A stretch of DNA of 64,000 nucleotides from Lysobacter soli (GCF_003382285.1 NZ_QTJR01000012.1:45458-109457), one strand, 5' to 3'; shown: positions 7,595-19,629, counted from the stretch's first letter. Notes: a model not told the origin generated them from the sequence alone. Numbers and translations are program-made.

Positions 7595-9277
7595 TCAGCG
7601 CCAGCGTTCGGCCAGGCGTGCCGACAGGTCGGCAGGCTGGCCCGATTGCGCGCCGCGCGCGATGAGTGCCGATGCCGCGGCCGCGTCGTAGCAGCCGTCC
7701 GCCGCCTGGCCGGCGACGAGCGCGCCGCTGCCGGACAGCTTCATCGCCGCATCGACCTGTGCCGGATCGGCGCCGCTGAGCATCAGCACCGCGGAGTCGC
7801 CCGGCGGCAGCATGGCGAGCACGTCGCCGCCGCCTTCGACGAAGCGCATGCCCGACTCGCTCACCGTGATGCCGATGTCGGCCGGGAGGATGTAGATCGT
7901 GCCGGCCATGGCGATGAGGCCCGGCTCGGCCAGGCGCACCTGCAGCGGCGTGGCGCGCTGCATCTGCGCGACGAGGCGGTCGTAACGGCCGCCGTCGAGG
8001 CGCTGCTGCACGAGCACCGGGCGCGGGAATTCTTCCGGCAGGCCGCCGAGCAGCTGGCGCACCGCATCCGGACCGCCGATGCCGGCAAGCACCAGGATCG
8101 CGCCGCCCAGCTGCGCCACGACGCGGTCCTCGACCAGTTCGAGCGAGGAAATGCGTCGCTCGATGTCGCCGAGGTCGCGCTGGAACTTGTGGTTCGGGTC
8201 GGCGTCGCGCGCGACGGACGCGGCGGCGTCGGTGGTGTCGTCGGTGAACGACCAATCGGGGGCGGCCGGCGCTTCCGGCTTCGGCGCAGCCGACGCTGAC
8301 GCGCCATCGCGACTGGCCTCGAACATCAGCACCGGCGCAGCCGGCGCGTCGAACACGGGCGTTTCGATGACCTCGGGAAGCGAGGCTTCCAGCGTTGGGG
8401 CGTCGAAGACGGGAGATTCGAACACCGGCGTCGTGGTTTCAGCCACTTCGTAGTCGAAGCTCGATTCGAACGGCTGCACGACCAGTTCGGCGGATACGTC
8501 GATGGCGTCGGCCGCAACCATCGGCGCGTCGGACGCGAACGTCAGTTCGATGTCGGTCAGCACCGGCGCCAGTTCGACCGGCTCGTCGTCGAAGCTGGCT
8601 TCGGCGGCGACCGGATCGAAGGGGCTGTAGCTGGCCTCGTGCGTGTACTGGACCTGCTGTTCGTCGACCGTCAGTTCCAGTGTGGGTTCGGCGACTGCCA
8701 CGTGCTCAACGGCATCGAGCGACACGGCGGCCTGCACCACGGGCCTCTCTTCGACCGGAGCGAGCGAGAGCGCCGCGAACGGAGCGGCCTCGACGAGCGC
8801 CGGCGCATTGGCAGGCGCTTGCACCGGCGCGACGGCGCGCGGCGCTTCGACGGGCGCGACCGGAGCGACGGCTTCGGCCGGACGCTGCACGATCGGCTCC
8901 GGCGGTTCCATGCCTTCGGGTTCATGGCCCGGCGGCAGTACGTCGCCATGGCCGTGCAGTTTCGCGCCGAGATGACGCGCCCAGCGCGCCAGGTCCCAGC
9001 CCTCGCGCGTGGCCGCCAGCGCGGCTTCCTCGTAGATCACTTCGACCGAGGGATCGGCCAGCACCGGATCGAACTTCTCGATCACGTCCTCGGTGACCGG
9101 ATCCAGCGCGACGACGATCACCTGCGGCGCAACCTGCCCCAGCGCTTCGAGTTGCAGCGTGGTCGGATCGGCTTCCAGGACGACGTGCGCGCCCGCGTCG
9201 GACAAGGCCGAACGCAGTCGTTCGCAGGCTGCGCCCGGTCGCGCCAGAAGGACCGCGCGACGGGAGGACTCACTCAT
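7595..9277 (-). CDS. chpB: ChpB-like protein with degenerate CheB methylesterase domain
   Basis: A 560-residue protein in the chpB position. Residues 1-115 look like a receiver-type fold ([17 protein letters not shown]) without a recognisable phospho-Asp motif. Residues about 120-375 are a low-complexity linker rich in Pro, Ala, Val, Glu and Asp. Residues about 385-555 resemble the CheB methylesterase domain: [25 protein letters not shown]. The catalytic positions are changed: the GASTGG serine becomes Gly399 (LAGIGG), the QHMP histidine becomes Arg426 (QQRL), and the GMGxDG aspartate region reads [10 protein letters not shown]. It is probably not an active esterase. It overlaps chpA by eight bases, so it is translated with the kinase. 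Confidence 0.82.
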   Translation of the reverse strand: MSESSRRAVLLARPGAACERLRSALSDAGAHVVLEADPTTLQLEALGQVAPQVIVVALDPVTEDVIEKFDPVLADPSVEVIYEEAALAATREGWDLARWARHLGAKLHGHGDVLPPGHEPEGMEPPEPIVQRPAEAVAPVAPVEAPRAVAPVQAPANAPALVEAAPFAALSLAPVEERPVVQAAVSLDAVEHVAVAEPTLELTVDEQQVQYTHEASYSPFDPVAAEASFDDEPVELAPVLTDIELTFASDAPMVAADAIDVSAELVVQPFESSFDYEVAETTTPVFESPVFDAPTLEASLPEVIETPVFDAPAAPVLMFEASRDGASASAAPKPEAPAAPDWSFTDDTTDAAASVARDADPNHKFQRDLGDIERRISSLELVEDRVVAQLGGAILVLAGIGGPDAVRQLLGGLPEEFPRPVLVQQRLDGGRYDRLVAQMQRATPLQVRLAEPGLIAMAGTIYILPADIGITVSESGMRFVEGGGDVLAMLPPGDSAVLMLSGADPAQVDAAMKLSGSGALVAGQAADGCYDAAAASALIARGAQSGQPADLSARLAERWR

Positions 9278-12200
9278 TCCGCGTCGCCCCCGCATCGATG
9301 CCCAGCAGGTCGTACACGTTGCGCATCAGTTCCGGCTCCTGGTACGGCTTGCCCAGGTAGCGCTCCACGCCGATCTCGAACGCACGCTGGCGATGCTTGT
9401 CGCCGGTACGCGAAGTGATCATCACGATCGGCACGCCGCGCAGGCGCGCGTCGCCCTTCATCGCGGTGGCGAGCTCGTAGCCGTCCATGCGCGGCATTTC
9501 GATGTCCAGCAGCATCAGGTCAGGCACGCGCTCGACCATGCGCTCCAGCGCGTCGATGCCGTCCTTCGCGGTGAGGACCTCGAGGTTGTGGCGTTCAAGC
9601 ACGCGGCCGGTGACCTTGCGCATGGTGACCGAGTCGTCGACCACCATGACCAGCGGAACGCGACGCGTTTCGACCGTTGCGACCGGCGCGACGACATGGT
9701 CGCGCGGCAGCAGCGCCTGGCGGCGCACCAGCGGTGCGACGTCGAGGATCACGACCACGCGGCCGTCGCCCATGATGGTCGCGCCGAAGATGCCCGGCAC
9801 CGACGCCACCTGCGGTCCGACCGGCTTCACCACGATTTCGCGGTTGCCGACGACCTGGTCGACGCACACCGCGGCGCGCAGGTCGCCCGAACGGATCAGC
9901 AGCAGCGGCATCTGCAGCGCGCCTTCGGCCTTGGCGGTGCCATGGCCGACCAGCGTGCCGAGGTCGTGCACCGCGTAGTCCTCGCCGCCGTAGCGGTAGG
10001 TCGCGTCGACCATGTCCAGGCGATCGCGGGCGATGCGGCCCACGCCGCGGACCGAGGCGATCGGCACGGCGAAGGTGGTCTCGCCGATGCGCACGAACAC
10101 GGCCTGGGTGACCGCCAGCGTCTGCGGCAGGCGCAGCGTGAAGGTGACGCCCTTGCCGGGGACGGACGCGATGTCCAGCGTGCCGCCGAGCTGGCGGACT
10201 TCGCTGGCGACGACGTCCATGCCCACGCCACGGCCGGCCAGGCGGCTGACCGATTCGGCGGTGGAGAAGCCCGGTTCCAGGATCAGCGCGTCGATCGCGG
10301 CGTCGGACAGCGTGGCGCCTTCCGGCACCAGGCCACGCTCGTGGCCGCGGCGCAGGATCGCCTCGCGATTGAGGCCGGCGCCGTCGTCGCCGACTTCCAG
10401 CACGACTTCGGAACCTTCGCGGCGCACCGCGATGCGGATCGTGCCCTCGTCCGGCTTGCCGGCCTTCTTGCGCGTGTCCGGCGTTTCCAGGCCATGCGCG
10501 ACGGCGTTGCGGAGCATGTGCTCCAGCGGAGCGGTCATGCGCTCGAGCACGTTGCGGTCGAGTTCGCCCTGGGTGCCGTCGAGCTTGAGCGCGACATGCT
10601 TGCCCAGTTCGCCCGACGCCTGGCGCACGACGCGGCGCAGGCGCGGCAGCAGGCCGTCGAACGGCACCATGCGCGTGCGCATGAGGCCTTCCTGCAGGTC
10701 CGAGCTCACGCGCGACTGCTGCAGCAGCAGCGTTTCGTACTGGCGCGTCAGGTCGTCGAGCGTGGTCTGCAGGCTGACCTGGTCGGCCGCCGATTCGGCG
10801 AGCGCGCGGGACAGCTGCTGCAGCGTCGAGAAGCGGTCGAGTTCAAGCGGATCGAATGCCTGCTCGCCGTCGTCGCCCTCGCGCTGGTAGCGCGCGACGA
10901 TCTGCGCTTCGGTTTCGATTTCCAGACGACGCAGCTGGTCGCGCATACGCGTGTTCGTCGCCGCCATTTCGGCGATGGCGCCACGGAATGCACCGAGCTG
11001 CTGCTCCAGGCGGGCGCGGTAGATCGCGACCTCACCGGCGTAGTTGACGAGGCGGTCCAGCAGGTCGGCGCGGATACGCACCTGTTCCTGCGGGGCGCGC
11101 ACGCCGATGTCGTCGTCGTCGGTCAGCGGCTGGTCGCTGATCGGCGCCGACAGCGGCTTGAGGTCGACGTGATGCGGCTCGTCGTGCGCGGCCTCGACGA
11201 CCGGCGCGGCGGGCTTCGCCGTCGCGACGACCGGAGCGGCGGCCTGCGCGGCAGCGGCCAGGTCGCCCAGCGTCGTCTCGCCGCGCGAACGCGCGTCGAA
11301 CTCGGCGATGAGCGCTTCGGGCATCGCAATCGCGCGGCGGTCGCCGACGCGGGTGACCATCGCATGCAGGCGGTCGAATCCGCGCTCGAGCAGCGGCACG
11401 CCGTCGCGGCCGAGTTCGCAGCGGTTTTCCACCACGCCTTCGAGCAGCGATTCCATGGCGTGGCCGAGTTCGCCCACGGCCATGATGCCGGCCATGCGCG
11501 CGCCACCCTTGATGGTGTGCAGGTCGCGCTGCAGGCCGACCAGCGATTCGCGCTCGGTCGGCGCCTCGCGCAGCTGCGCGAGCAGGCCGTCGGAGTGGTC
11601 CAGCAGGTCGCTGGCTTCCTCTACGAAGATGTCGACCAGTTCCGGGTCGAGCTCGCTCAGGTCCAGCGCTTCGTCCGGATCGTCGGCACCGGCCAGCGCC
11701 TGCGCGATGAGCGCGGCCACGGCCGGCTCCTGCGCCTCGATGGACGGAATGGAGGCGAAGTCGTGCGCCGGCGCGTCGGAAGGCAGCTCGGCCAGCGCGT
11801 CCTGCGTGAGTTCCTGCGCCTCGGGCAGCTCGTCGCGCATGTCGCCGATGGCGGGCGCGTCGACGAAGGCGTGGCCGACGGCTGCCGCTTCCAGCGAAGC
11901 GGCTTCGATCGCCGCATGCTGTTCGCTGGCGACGCGATCGGCTTCGGCGTATTCGGCCTCCAGGCGCGCGTACTCGGCTTCCTCGTCGGCGATGCGCGCC
12001 GCTTCCAGGCGCTCGGCTTCGAGGCGCTCGGTGGCGATGCGTTCGGCTTCCAGCAGCTGCGCTTCGATGCGCTGCTGTTCGGCCAGCGCGACGGCGGCCT
12101 GGCGCTCGGCCATGGCGGCCTCGACGGCAGCCTGATGCGCGGCTTCGGCGGCGAGGCGCTCGGCGCGCTCTTCGGCTGCACGCTCTTCGGCGAGACGCTC

Positions 12201-15200
12201 GGCTTCGGCCTGCTCGGCGGCAAGACGTTCGGCCTCGATGCGCTCGGACTCGACGCGTTCCGCTTCGGCCCGTGCGGCCTCTTCGGCAGCGGCGTGTTCG
12301 GCGGCGAGACGCTCGGCCTCGATGCGCGCGGCTTCTTCCGCCGCGGCACGCTCGGCGTCCGCACGTGCGGCTTCGGCCAGCTCCGCGGCGATGCGCTCGG
12401 CTTCGGCGGCCTCGGCGGCGAGCAGTTCGGCTTCGCGACGCTCCGCTTCGGCGCGCGCATCTTCCTCGCGCTTGAGCAGCGCCAGGCGCTCGGCTTCGCG
12501 CTGCTGTTCTTCCAGCGCGAAACGCTCCGCTTCCAGGCGTTCGACTTCGATGCGCTCGGCGTTGGCGCGCTCGATCGCCTCGCGCTCGGCCTCGATGCGG
12601 CGGGCTTCGGCCAGCTCGGTCTCGATGCGCTCGGCGTGGGCCGGATCGGAGAGGTAGTCCGGGCCGACGTCGGCGGCCAGGTCGGTGAACTCGCTCAGGT
12701 CGATCGCGGTGAACGCATGCTCGGCCTCGACCGCTTCCTGCGGCATCGGCTGGCGCGCGTCAGGCAGGCTGTCGCGCAGGGCGCGCATGCGATCGGCAAG
12801 GCCGGCGAACACCGGGATCCGCGGGGACGGCGTCTTCAGCGTCGCCAGCGTGCGGCGGATCGCGTCGGCGACCTCGCCCATCGCGGCCACGCCTTCGGCG
12901 CTGGCGGGCTGGCCGGAGGCCAGCAGGCGCTTTACGTACACCTCGGTCGGACCGGTGATCTCGGTGATCACCGGCACTTCGGTCATCGCGAAGGCACCGT
13001 TGAGCGTGTGGAACGCGCGCTGCAGGCCATCGTCGGCCGGCTGCGGCTGCGATGCGGCCAGCCACTGCTCGATCGTCGCGAGGTGGCCGCTGACTTCGGC
13101 GTCCAGGATTTCCAGCAGCACCGAGTCGACCGATGCCGGCACGCCCGGTTCCGGCTCCAGCACCGGTGCGATGTCTTCGGCCGCGAGCTCCGGCGCGGGC
13201 ACGTCGTCGAAGCTGATTTCCTCGACTTCGATCGCGCCGTCCAGGCCGTCGAAGCTGACCGCTTCGAGCGTGATCTCTTCGGCCAGCGGCTCGAAGACCG
13301 GCTCCACGACAGGCTCGATCGGCTCGACCACCGGTTCCACGACCGCTTCGGCCTTGGGCGGCGCGGGCGTGTACGGCGTTTCGTCGCCTTCGGCCAGGCG
13401 ATCGGCGTGGGCTTCCATCGCCGGCAGGTCGGCGGTGATGGCGCCTTCGTTGCGCAGCGCGGCGTGCAACTGCGGCAGCGTGGCGTAGGCATGGCCGACC
13501 AGGCCGATGACCGCCGGGCTCGCCGGCCGCGTGCCGTCGAGCACGCGGTTGAGCAGGTTCTCGATCTTCCAGCTGAATTCGCCGAGCGTCTTGGCACCGA
13601 CGAGGCGGCCGGAGCCCTTCAGCGTGTGGAACACGCGGCGGATCGGGCGCAGGCGCTCGCTGTCTTCCGGCAACGCGTGCCATTCGGGCAGCAGGTCGCC
13701 GAGATGACGGATCTCCTCGTCGAGTTCCTCGAGGAAGACCTCGCGGATCTCGTCGTCGATGTCGTCGCTGTGTTCGAAGCCGCCGGCGGCGATCTGCTGC
13801 GGCGTGCTCGCGACCGGCGCGGGAGCCGGCACCGGAGTCGGCGCGGTCGGCGCCGCGGCGGCCACCTGCGCGACCGGCACTTCGGCGGCCAGCGTCGGCG
13901 AGGGCGCCAGCGCGTTGGCGTCGAACGCCGGCGCGGTCGGCGTGCCGAGCGTGATCTCGTCGGTCAGTTCGAAGTCCGGAACGCGCGCCAGCTCCTCGCG
14001 GCTGATCGGCGAGCTCGGCGCCATCGTGGCGGCGATGTCGAATTCCGGCAGCGGCCAGTAGCGCAGCGTTTCCAGGCTCTGGCGCGTGATGTCGAGGATG
14101 TGGTTGCGGTTCGGGCGCTGCTCGCGCAGCGCTTCGAGGTAGTACTCGAGGCTGGCGAGCGCGTCGGCGAGCGTGTCCAGCTGCTGGCCGTTGGGCACGC
14201 GCTTGCGGCCGATCAGCTCGACCTCGGTATAGCGCTTCACGCCGCTGAGGTAGTCGGCCGGCTGCGGCAGCTCGAGCATGCGCAGCGCGCCGGCGACTTC
14301 GTCCAGCACGCGCGGGACTTCGGCCAGTTCGGCGTGATCCCAGTTGGTTTCGACGAACGCAACGAAGGCCTGGCGCGCATCGCCGAAGTTGGCGATGGCT
14401 TCGCGCACGAGCACGTCGAGCACCTTGCGCGCCTCGCCGGCGAGCAGGTCGTCTTCGGCGCCGGCGTCGGGCAGGCCCAGGCGCGAGACCTGGTCGTCCA
14501 GCGAGGCATCGACGTAAAGCAGTGCACCGGCGACGTCGAGCAGCGCGCCTTCATCGGCCGGACGCCTGCCCGAGACGATGTCGTGCATCGCATCTCGCTG
14601 CTGCAGCACGACGGTGCGGGCGACGCCCAGTCCCATCATGCCGAGCGTGTCGCTGACGCGGCCGAGCGCTTCCACCTGCGGCTTGAGTTCGGCGACGTCG
14701 GTCTGGCCGGTGCGCAGGTGCAGGTCGAGCGCGTCCTTGACGCGCAGCAGGTCTTCCTTGATCGCTGCCGCAACGGTGTCCAGCAGCGCGCGGTTGCGGC
14801 CGGACAGCGAACCGCGGGCGTGTTCGAGTTCGGACTCGCTGGGCAGGTGCGCGGCGAGTTCGAAGGTGTGGCGCAGATCGTCCAGCGCCGGGTGGCGGCC
14901 GTCGCTGTGGGCGACGTGGTACAGCAGCTGGCGGGTCGGTTCGGCGGCGGGTTCGGAGCGGTGCGCGCCGAAGCCGTCGTCGGCGAGCATCAGGCGCGCT
15001 TCGCGCTCCACGCCGCCGAAGGCCTGGCGCAGCGCGCGCGTGGCCGGCAGCGCGCCGTCGCGCAGGGCGCCGGCGACGCTGGAAGCGACCCACAGCATGC
15101 GGCGCACGGGTTCGAGCACGACTTCGCCGAGCAGGCCGTCGATCGCGGTCGAAAGCTTCTCGGGCTGCGACGGGTTGCCGTCTTCCGGCCAGTTCGCCAG

Positions 15201-15734
15201 CGCATCGCGCAGGGCGGCCAGGTGCGGCGAGGTCGCACCGCGAACGGGTGCGGCCGCCGGCAGCGCGCTCGGCAGGTTCGCCGGCAGCGGACGGTCGAGG
15301 TCCGGCGCGAACAGGACGCTTTCGTTGAGGCCCGCCTCGCCGCGCGTGGCGCGCAGTTCGTTGAGCAGCGGCAGCAGCACGATCGGAATGTCGCGATGGC
15401 CGCCCTGCAGGCGCTCCAGGTAGTCGGGCAGCAGGACCACGCCGCGCATCAGCGCCGCGCAGGCGTCGTCGCGGTCGGCGACCTTGCCCTGCTGCAGCGC
15501 GAGCGCCAGGCGCTCCATTTCCTCGGCCACCATCGCCGGGGCGTACAGCTCGACCATGCGCAGCGTGCCGTGCACCTGGTGCAGCTGTTCGGCGCACTGG
15601 CGCATGCGGCTGGCGTCGGCCGGGTTCTCGGCGTACGCCTCGATTTCCTGCTGGGCCTGGCGCAGGGTTTCGTCCAGCTCGGGCTTGATCCAGCCGAGCG
15701 TGGTGGTGTCGATGGCTTCGCGCATCACGGTCAT
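9270..15734 (-). CDS. chpA: Hybrid chemosensory histidine kinase ChpA
   Basis: A 2154-residue multi-HPt CheA-type kinase controlling type IV pili. HPt phospho-His sites are visible at about His52 (LHQVHG), His703 (FHTLKGSG), His909 (FHTLNGAF) and His1406 ([12 protein letters not shown]). Residues about 1030-1280 are an uninterrupted Ala/Glu/Arg-rich segment, probably a long coiled coil or single helix. After a dimerisation region come the ATPase N box ([12 protein letters not shown]), the G1 box (VGDDGAGLN) and the GRGVGMDVV box, then a CheW-like domain (about 1880-2020), then a C-terminal receiver with [13 protein letters not shown] and a [13 protein letters not shown] helix. The ATG at 15734 has GAGGTGA five bases upstream. 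The P. aeruginosa protein is longer and has more phosphotransfer sites. It follows pilJ with a 99-base gap that holds no pilK. Confidence 0.95.
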   Translation of the reverse strand: MTVMREAIDTTTLGWIKPELDETLRQAQQEIEAYAENPADASRMRQCAEQLHQVHGTLRMVELYAPAMVAEEMERLALALQQGKVADRDDACAALMRGVVLLPDYLERLQGGHRDIPIVLLPLLNELRATRGEAGLNESVLFAPDLDRPLPANLPSALPAAAPVRGATSPHLAALRDALANWPEDGNPSQPEKLSTAIDGLLGEVVLEPVRRMLWVASSVAGALRDGALPATRALRQAFGGVEREARLMLADDGFGAHRSEPAAEPTRQLLYHVAHSDGRHPALDDLRHTFELAAHLPSESELEHARGSLSGRNRALLDTVAAAIKEDLLRVKDALDLHLRTGQTDVAELKPQVEALGRVSDTLGMMGLGVARTVVLQQRDAMHDIVSGRRPADEGALLDVAGALLYVDASLDDQVSRLGLPDAGAEDDLLAGEARKVLDVLVREAIANFGDARQAFVAFVETNWDHAELAEVPRVLDEVAGALRMLELPQPADYLSGVKRYTEVELIGRKRVPNGQQLDTLADALASLEYYLEALREQRPNRNHILDITRQSLETLRYWPLPEFDIAATMAPSSPISREELARVPDFELTDEITLGTPTAPAFDANALAPSPTLAAEVPVAQVAAAAPTAPTPVPAPAPVASTPQQIAAGGFEHSDDIDDEIREVFLEELDEEIRHLGDLLPEWHALPEDSERLRPIRRVFHTLKGSGRLVGAKTLGEFSWKIENLLNRVLDGTRPASPAVIGLVGHAYATLPQLHAALRNEGAITADLPAMEAHADRLAEGDETPYTPAPPKAEAVVEPVVEPIEPVVEPVFEPLAEEITLEAVSFDGLDGAIEVEEISFDDVPAPELAAEDIAPVLEPEPGVPASVDSVLLEILDAEVSGHLATIEQWLAASQPQPADDGLQRAFHTLNGAFAMTEVPVITEITGPTEVYVKRLLASGQPASAEGVAAMGEVADAIRRTLATLKTPSPRIPVFAGLADRMRALRDSLPDARQPMPQEAVEAEHAFTAIDLSEFTDLAADVGPDYLSDPAHAERIETELAEARRIEAEREAIERANAERIEVERLEAERFALEEQQREAERLALLKREEDARAEAERREAELLAAEAAEAERIAAELAEAARADAERAAAEEAARIEAERLAAEHAAAEEAARAEAERVESERIEAERLAAEQAEAERLAEERAAEERAERLAAEAAHQAAVEAAMAERQAAVALAEQQRIEAQLLEAERIATERLEAERLEAARIADEEAEYARLEAEYAEADRVASEQHAAIEAASLEAAAVGHAFVDAPAIGDMRDELPEAQELTQDALAELPSDAPAHDFASIPSIEAQEPAVAALIAQALAGADDPDEALDLSELDPELVDIFVEEASDLLDHSDGLLAQLREAPTERESLVGLQRDLHTIKGGARMAGIMAVGELGHAMESLLEGVVENRCELGRDGVPLLERGFDRLHAMVTRVGDRRAIAMPEALIAEFDARSRGETTLGDLAAAAQAAAPVVATAKPAAPVVEAAHDEPHHVDLKPLSAPISDQPLTDDDDIGVRAPQEQVRIRADLLDRLVNYAGEVAIYRARLEQQLGAFRGAIAEMAATNTRMRDQLRRLEIETEAQIVARYQREGDDGEQAFDPLELDRFSTLQQLSRALAESAADQVSLQTTLDDLTRQYETLLLQQSRVSSDLQEGLMRTRMVPFDGLLPRLRRVVRQASGELGKHVALKLDGTQGELDRNVLERMTAPLEHMLRNAVAHGLETPDTRKKAGKPDEGTIRIAVRREGSEVVLEVGDDGAGLNREAILRRGHERGLVPEGATLSDAAIDALILEPGFSTAESVSRLAGRGVGMDVVASEVRQLGGTLDIASVPGKGVTFTLRLPQTLAVTQAVFVRIGETTFAVPIASVRGVGRIARDRLDMVDATYRYGGEDYAVHDLGTLVGHGTAKAEGALQMPLLLIRSGDLRAAVCVDQVVGNREIVVKPVGPQVASVPGIFGATIMGDGRVVVILDVAPLVRRQALLPRDHVVAPVATVETRRVPLVMVVDDSVTMRKVTGRVLERHNLEVLTAKDGIDALERMVERVPDLMLLDIEMPRMDGYELATAMKGDARLRGVPIVMITSRTGDKHRQRAFEIGVERYLGKPYQEPELMRNVYDLLGIDAGATRNE

Positions 15735-15833
15735 CGCTCACCTCGCATGGATGCAAGGTGGCGCGACCTGCGGCCGAGGCGCCATCCGGGGCTGAAGCTG
15801 TTCATCGTGACCGACCTTGTTCCGATCCGCCCG

Positions 15834-17855
15834 TCAGGCCGGCAGCTTGAAGTCGGCGACCGAGCGGCGCAGGTCGGCGGCCAGTTGCGCCAGGTTTCCA
15901 ATCGACGCGGCGGTCTGGTTCGCACCCTGCGACGTCTGCGCGGTAATCGACTGGATGGTGTTCATCGTGGCGGTAATGTTCGATGCCGCGCTGGACTGCT
16001 GCTGCGCCGCGCTCGAGATGCCCTGAATGAGGTTGGACAGGTCGCTCGACACCTTTTCGATCTCGCCCAGTGCCGTACCCGCGTCTTCGGCCAGTCGCGC
16101 ACCGGCGACCACTTCGGACGTCGTCTGTTCCATCGAGGACACCGCTTCGTTGGTGTCGGACTGAATCGTCTGGACCAGCGTTTCGATTCGCTTGGTCGCG
16201 TTCGATGCGCGTTCTGCGAGTCGCTGCACTTCGTCGGCCACGACCGCGAAGCCGCGGCCCGCTTCACCCGCCGAGGCCGCCTGGATCGCGGCGTTCAGCG
16301 CGAGGATGTTCGTCTGTTCCGAGATGTCGTTGATCAGTTCCACGATCGAGCCGATTTCCTGCGACGACTCACCCAGTCGCTTGATTCGCTTCGAGGTTTC
16401 CTGGATCTGGTCGCGAATGCTGTCCATGCCCGCGATCGTCTGGCGCACCACGCCCGCACCCTTGGTCGCGATCTGCACCGAGCGCTGCGCCACGTCCGCC
16501 GATTCGGCCGAGTTGCGCGACACCTGGTTGATCGACGCCGCGATTTCGCTGATACGGCTGGAGGCGGAGTTGATTTCCTGCGCCTGGTGTTCGGCGGCCT
16601 CGGCCAGGTGCATGGCGGTGGCCTGCGTTTCCTGCGCGCTGGCGGCGACCTGCACCGAGGTGTCGGTAATCGTCTGCACGAGGCTGCGCAGCTGTTCGAC
16701 GGCGAAGTTGATCGAGTCCGCGATCGCGCCGGTCATGTCCTCGGTCACGGTCGCCTTTACGGTCAGGTCGCCTTCTGCGAGCGAACCCATTTCGTCCAGC
16801 AGGCGCATGATCGCCTCCTGGTTGCGGTCGTTGAGTTCCTTCGTGGTCAGGTAGCGCTTCTTCTGCTGGCTGTTCAGCGAGACGACCAGGAACACGATCG
16901 CGAACAGCGCGATGAGGCCGGAAACGATCGACACCAGGATGTGGCCGATCGGGTTGGTGCTGCGCACCGAGCCGAACGAGGTGAAGGCGCGGAACAGCGC
17001 CTGGCTGTCGGTCAGCAGCTTGTTGGAGCCGCCGGTGATCGACTCGGCCGCGGCCTGCGCGGCGAACAGGTTCTGCGAGGAGGACAGGATCGCGTCCAGG
17101 TCCTTCTTCATTTCCAGCCACAACGTCTCGGCCTGGCCGAGGGCGGCGATGGCGTTGGCGTTGCCCAGCGGGGTCACGCCGAACGCGGCGTCGCCCTTGC
17201 GCAGGCCGGTCAGCACGTTGCCGAACACCGCCGCGTCGCGACCCAGCGCTTCACCGGCGAGGGCGGCGCCGCTGCCGCCGGCGCGGATCTGCGTGATGCG
17301 CTCGGCCATCTTGCCCGACAGCACGACCTGGCGAAGGGCGATGTAGACCTGCGAGGACGGCGAGCCGGAGGCCGACATCGCGCGGACGAGTTCGTCCAGT
17401 CTCGCCTGCAGCTGCGGCACGCGGCTGGAGAAGCTGTCGGCGTTGCCGGCCAGCGCCAGCACGGCCTTTTCGGACGCGACCACCTGGTCGGCGCTCTTGC
17501 CCAGCGGCGCCCAGGTGCTGGTGACGGTCTGGATCGGGCCGGACACACCGGCGGTACCGCCGAAGTTGGCGTTGAGCTGCTCGACGTCCTGCACGATCGC
17601 CGAACGCGTTTCCTTGAACGCGGCGAACGCGGCGGCGTCGCCGCTCACCGCTTCCTGGCCCTGCACGGCGAGCTTCTGCGAGTTCACCTGCAAGTCGGAA
17701 GCCGAGGAGCTCGCACCACCCAGGCGCGCGGCCTTCCATGTTGCGTAGCCGGTGTTCAAACCGAAGATGAGCACCGAGACGCCCAGCACGATCAGCCAGG
17801 TGTTGACGCCAAGATTGCGGCCCTTGCCGGCAGCGCTATCCATAACAGTGCTCAT
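15834..17855 (-). CDS. pilJ: Methyl-accepting chemotaxis protein PilJ
   Basis: A 673-residue chemoreceptor. Topology: a membrane helix at about residues 19-40, a periplasmic helical region to about 305, a second membrane helix at about 308-330 ([20 protein letters not shown]), a short HAMP-like linker, and a cytoplasmic signalling domain. The conserved hairpin tip is clear: [29 protein letters not shown], split here by family residues [10 protein letters not shown]. In P. aeruginosa PilJ senses surface contact and pilus retraction for twitching and Vfr/cAMP signalling. Its ATG overlaps the pilI stop (ATGA), and GAGG lies about eight bases upstream. Confidence 0.94.
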   Translation of the reverse strand: MSTVMDSAAGKGRNLGVNTWLIVLGVSVLIFGLNTGYATWKAARLGGASSSASDLQVNSQKLAVQGQEAVSGDAAAFAAFKETRSAIVQDVEQLNANFGGTAGVSGPIQTVTSTWAPLGKSADQVVASEKAVLALAGNADSFSSRVPQLQARLDELVRAMSASGSPSSQVYIALRQVVLSGKMAERITQIRAGGSGAALAGEALGRDAAVFGNVLTGLRKGDAAFGVTPLGNANAIAALGQAETLWLEMKKDLDAILSSSQNLFAAQAAAESITGGSNKLLTDSQALFRAFTSFGSVRSTNPIGHILVSIVSGLIALFAIVFLVVSLNSQQKKRYLTTKELNDRNQEAIMRLLDEMGSLAEGDLTVKATVTEDMTGAIADSINFAVEQLRSLVQTITDTSVQVAASAQETQATAMHLAEAAEHQAQEINSASSRISEIAASINQVSRNSAESADVAQRSVQIATKGAGVVRQTIAGMDSIRDQIQETSKRIKRLGESSQEIGSIVELINDISEQTNILALNAAIQAASAGEAGRGFAVVADEVQRLAERASNATKRIETLVQTIQSDTNEAVSSMEQTTSEVVAGARLAEDAGTALGEIEKVSSDLSNLIQGISSAAQQQSSAASNITATMNTIQSITAQTSQGANQTAASIGNLAQLAADLRRSVADFKLPA

Positions 17856-18454
17856 GGTTGAACCTCAACGTTGCTGATGCGGTGCGGCATGTCGGACGCC
17901 GCCTGGCGGAATTCGGGAGTGCGGGCAAGCCTGTCCAGGCTGAAGATGCCCCACGTGTGTGCGTCGAGGCGGTAACCGCGCTCGACGAAGTTCGCGTAAC
18001 GGCCCTGCGTCAGCGCGACGACGGCTTCGTCGTCGGCCTGCTCGGGCGAAAGTTCGATGCGGTGCTGCTCGTGGAAGCTGCGCTGGCCGTAGAGCTCGTC
18101 GATCAGCACCGCCACGTCGCCGCCGGGCTGGCGGACGAGCAGGATGCGCTGGCTCTCGTGCAGGACGGTGCGCTCGCCTTCGAGGAACTGCTTGAGGTCG
18201 ACGATGGGGAGCAGGTTGCCGCGCACGTTGGCCAGACCCAGCAGCCAGGGCTGCGCGCCCGGCACCTGGGTGACCTGCGGAAGCGGCAGGATTTCCAGCA
18301 CTTCGCCGAACCCCGACGCGAGGCGGCGGGCGCCGATGCGATAGCCCACGCCGCGCCAGAGGCCGGGGGCGTCGAGCTGTTCGGGCAGGCCGACCACGTG
18401 CGCCAGGCTGCGGCGCTCGTAGTCCACCAGCACGTCGAAGGGCGACTGCAGCAT
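17852..18454 (-). CDS. pilI: CheW-like adaptor PilI
   Basis: A 200-residue CheW-domain protein. The core [21 protein letters not shown] followed by [21 protein letters not shown] is the classical CheW pattern (receptor- and kinase-docking surfaces). PilI couples PilJ to ChpA. It sits 12 bases after pilH and overlaps pilJ by four bases. Confidence 0.92.
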   Translation of the reverse strand: MLQSPFDVLVDYERRSLAHVVGLPEQLDAPGLWRGVGYRIGARRLASGFGEVLEILPLPQVTQVPGAQPWLLGLANVRGNLLPIVDLKQFLEGERTVLHESQRILLVRQPGGDVAVLIDELYGQRSFHEQHRIELSPEQADDEAVVALTQGRYANFVERGYRLDAHTWGIFSLDRLARTPEFRQAASDMPHRISNVEVQP

Positions 18455-18466
18455 CGCGGTCCCGCC

Positions 18467-18832
18467 TCAGGCGCCCAGCAGGGCGTTGATGCGGGCGATC
18501 AGTTCGTCCTCGCGCGGCGGCTTGACGATGTAGTCGCGCGCGCCCTGGCGCATGCCCCAGGCCTTGTCGGTGTCCATGCCCTTGGTGCTGACGATCAGCA
18601 CCGGGATGGTGCTGGTGTCGGCGTCGCGCGACAGCGCGCGGGTCGCCTGGAAGCCGTTCATGCCCGGAAGCACGACGTCCATCATCACCAGGTCCGGCTT
18701 CTCGCGCTTGCAGGTCTCGATGCCGTCCTCGGCATTGCCCGAGGCCAGGACCTGATGTCCGTTGCGCTCCAGGAGCTGGGTCAGGACCGCCGTGTCGGTC
18801 GGCGAGTCCTCGATCAGAAGAATACGTGCCAT
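18467..18832 (-). CDS. pilH: Twitching response regulator PilH
   Basis: A 121-residue stand-alone CheY-like receiver: acidic pocket IEDS (residues 7-10), phospho-acceptor Asp52 in VMMDVVLPGMNG, the Thr/Ser switch in LIVSTKG, and the conserved Lys in YIVKPPRE. In P. aeruginosa PilH opposes PilG in the pilus response, acting on retraction or as a phosphate sink. It lies 18 bases after pilG. Confidence 0.93.
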   Translation of the reverse strand: MARILLIEDSPTDTAVLTQLLERNGHQVLASGNAEDGIETCKREKPDLVMMDVVLPGMNGFQATRALSRDADTSTIPVLIVSTKGMDTDKAWGMRQGARDYIVKPPREDELIARINALLGA

Positions 18833-18850
18833 TTGTGCCCTACCCCCCGG

Positions 18851-19249
18851 TCAGGCGTTTACGTGCGTGCGGATCGCGTCGAGCAGTTCTTCGCGTGTGA
18901 ATGGTTTGGTGAGGTACTGCTCGGAGCCGACGATGCGACCGCGTGCCTTGTCGAACAGGCCGTCCTTGGACGACAGCATGATGACCGGAGTGCCTTTGAA
19001 CAGGTGGTTGTTCTTGATCAACGCGCAGGTTTGGTAACCATCCAGCCGCGGCATCATGATGTCCACGAAGATGATCTGCGGCTGTTGATCGGCGATCTTC
19101 GCCAGCGCCTCGAAGCCGTCGGTGGCGGTCACCACCTCGCAGCCCTCGCGCTTGAGCAACGTCTCGGCGGTTCGGCGGATCGTCTTCGAGTCATCGATGA
19201 CCATGACCTTCAGACCGCCGAGGCTGCCGTTGCGGACCTCGTCTAGCAT
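18851..19249 (-). CDS. pilG: Twitching response regulator PilG
   Basis: A 132-residue single-domain receiver with a short N-terminal extension. It has the acidic pair IDDS (18-21), phospho-Asp63 in FVDIMMPRLDGYQ, the switch residues in MLSSKDG, and LTKPF near the end. PilG is the positive output regulator of the Pil-Chp system, promoting pilus extension. It is the first gene of the cluster and is divergent from gshB. GGGGGA lies upstream of its ATG. Confidence 0.94.
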   Translation of the reverse strand: MLDEVRNGSLGGLKVMVIDDSKTIRRTAETLLKREGCEVVTATDGFEALAKIADQQPQIIFVDIMMPRLDGYQTCALIKNNHLFKGTPVIMLSSKDGLFDKARGRIVGSEQYLTKPFTREELLDAIRTHVNA

Positions 19250-19629
19250 TTTCGAATTCCCCCATGCGAATGCCGCCGTGTGCGTGCACTTCGCCAGTCG
19301 CCTTTATTCCAAGCCGCGCGGAAGCTGTCAAGCAGCGTTTTCTGCGGGCAAGCTGAATGCGCCGCGGAGCCGGCCGGGCCGGTCCGCATCCGGATCGTGC
19401 TGGTGGGACCGCCGGGAGCGGTCACGCGACGATGTGGGCACGCGCATTGCATATACCGGAAAGAAGTGACGTTTCCGAGCACCCGGGCTTCAAGCCGGGA
19501 CACGGGTCTCAGTAGTCGGGCGTGCGGTCGGCGCCGCCGGACGAACCGCTTTTTCCCCCGGGAAGGCCAGCGCACCGCCGTGCTCCCGCCCCCTGCTACC
19601 ATCGCCCGACCCTCGCCCCCGCCAACGCC
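19250..19629. other. Divergent intergenic region pilG / gshB
   Basis: 380 bases between two divergently transcribed genes. It must hold the promoter of the Pil-Chp operon (leftward) and of gshB (rightward). Candidate -10-like hexamers are TACCAT at 19597-19602 for gshB and the AT-rich GGTATATGC stretch (complement of about 19448-19456) for pilG; neither has a good -35. No RNA gene, ORF or strong hairpin was recognised. Confidence 0.5.

Noticed and set aside
12240..12640. Tandem DNA repeat as a mobile or phase-variable element
   Set aside because: The repetition follows from biased Ala/Glu/Arg codons of the chpA coiled segment; units vary in length and sequence.
9093..17861. Unbroken 2922-codon plus-strand frame opposite chpB, chpA and pilJ
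   Set aside because: It is antisense to three well-supported genes. GC-rich codon bias removes stops in this frame, and the translation is His/Arg/Gly-rich with no domain.
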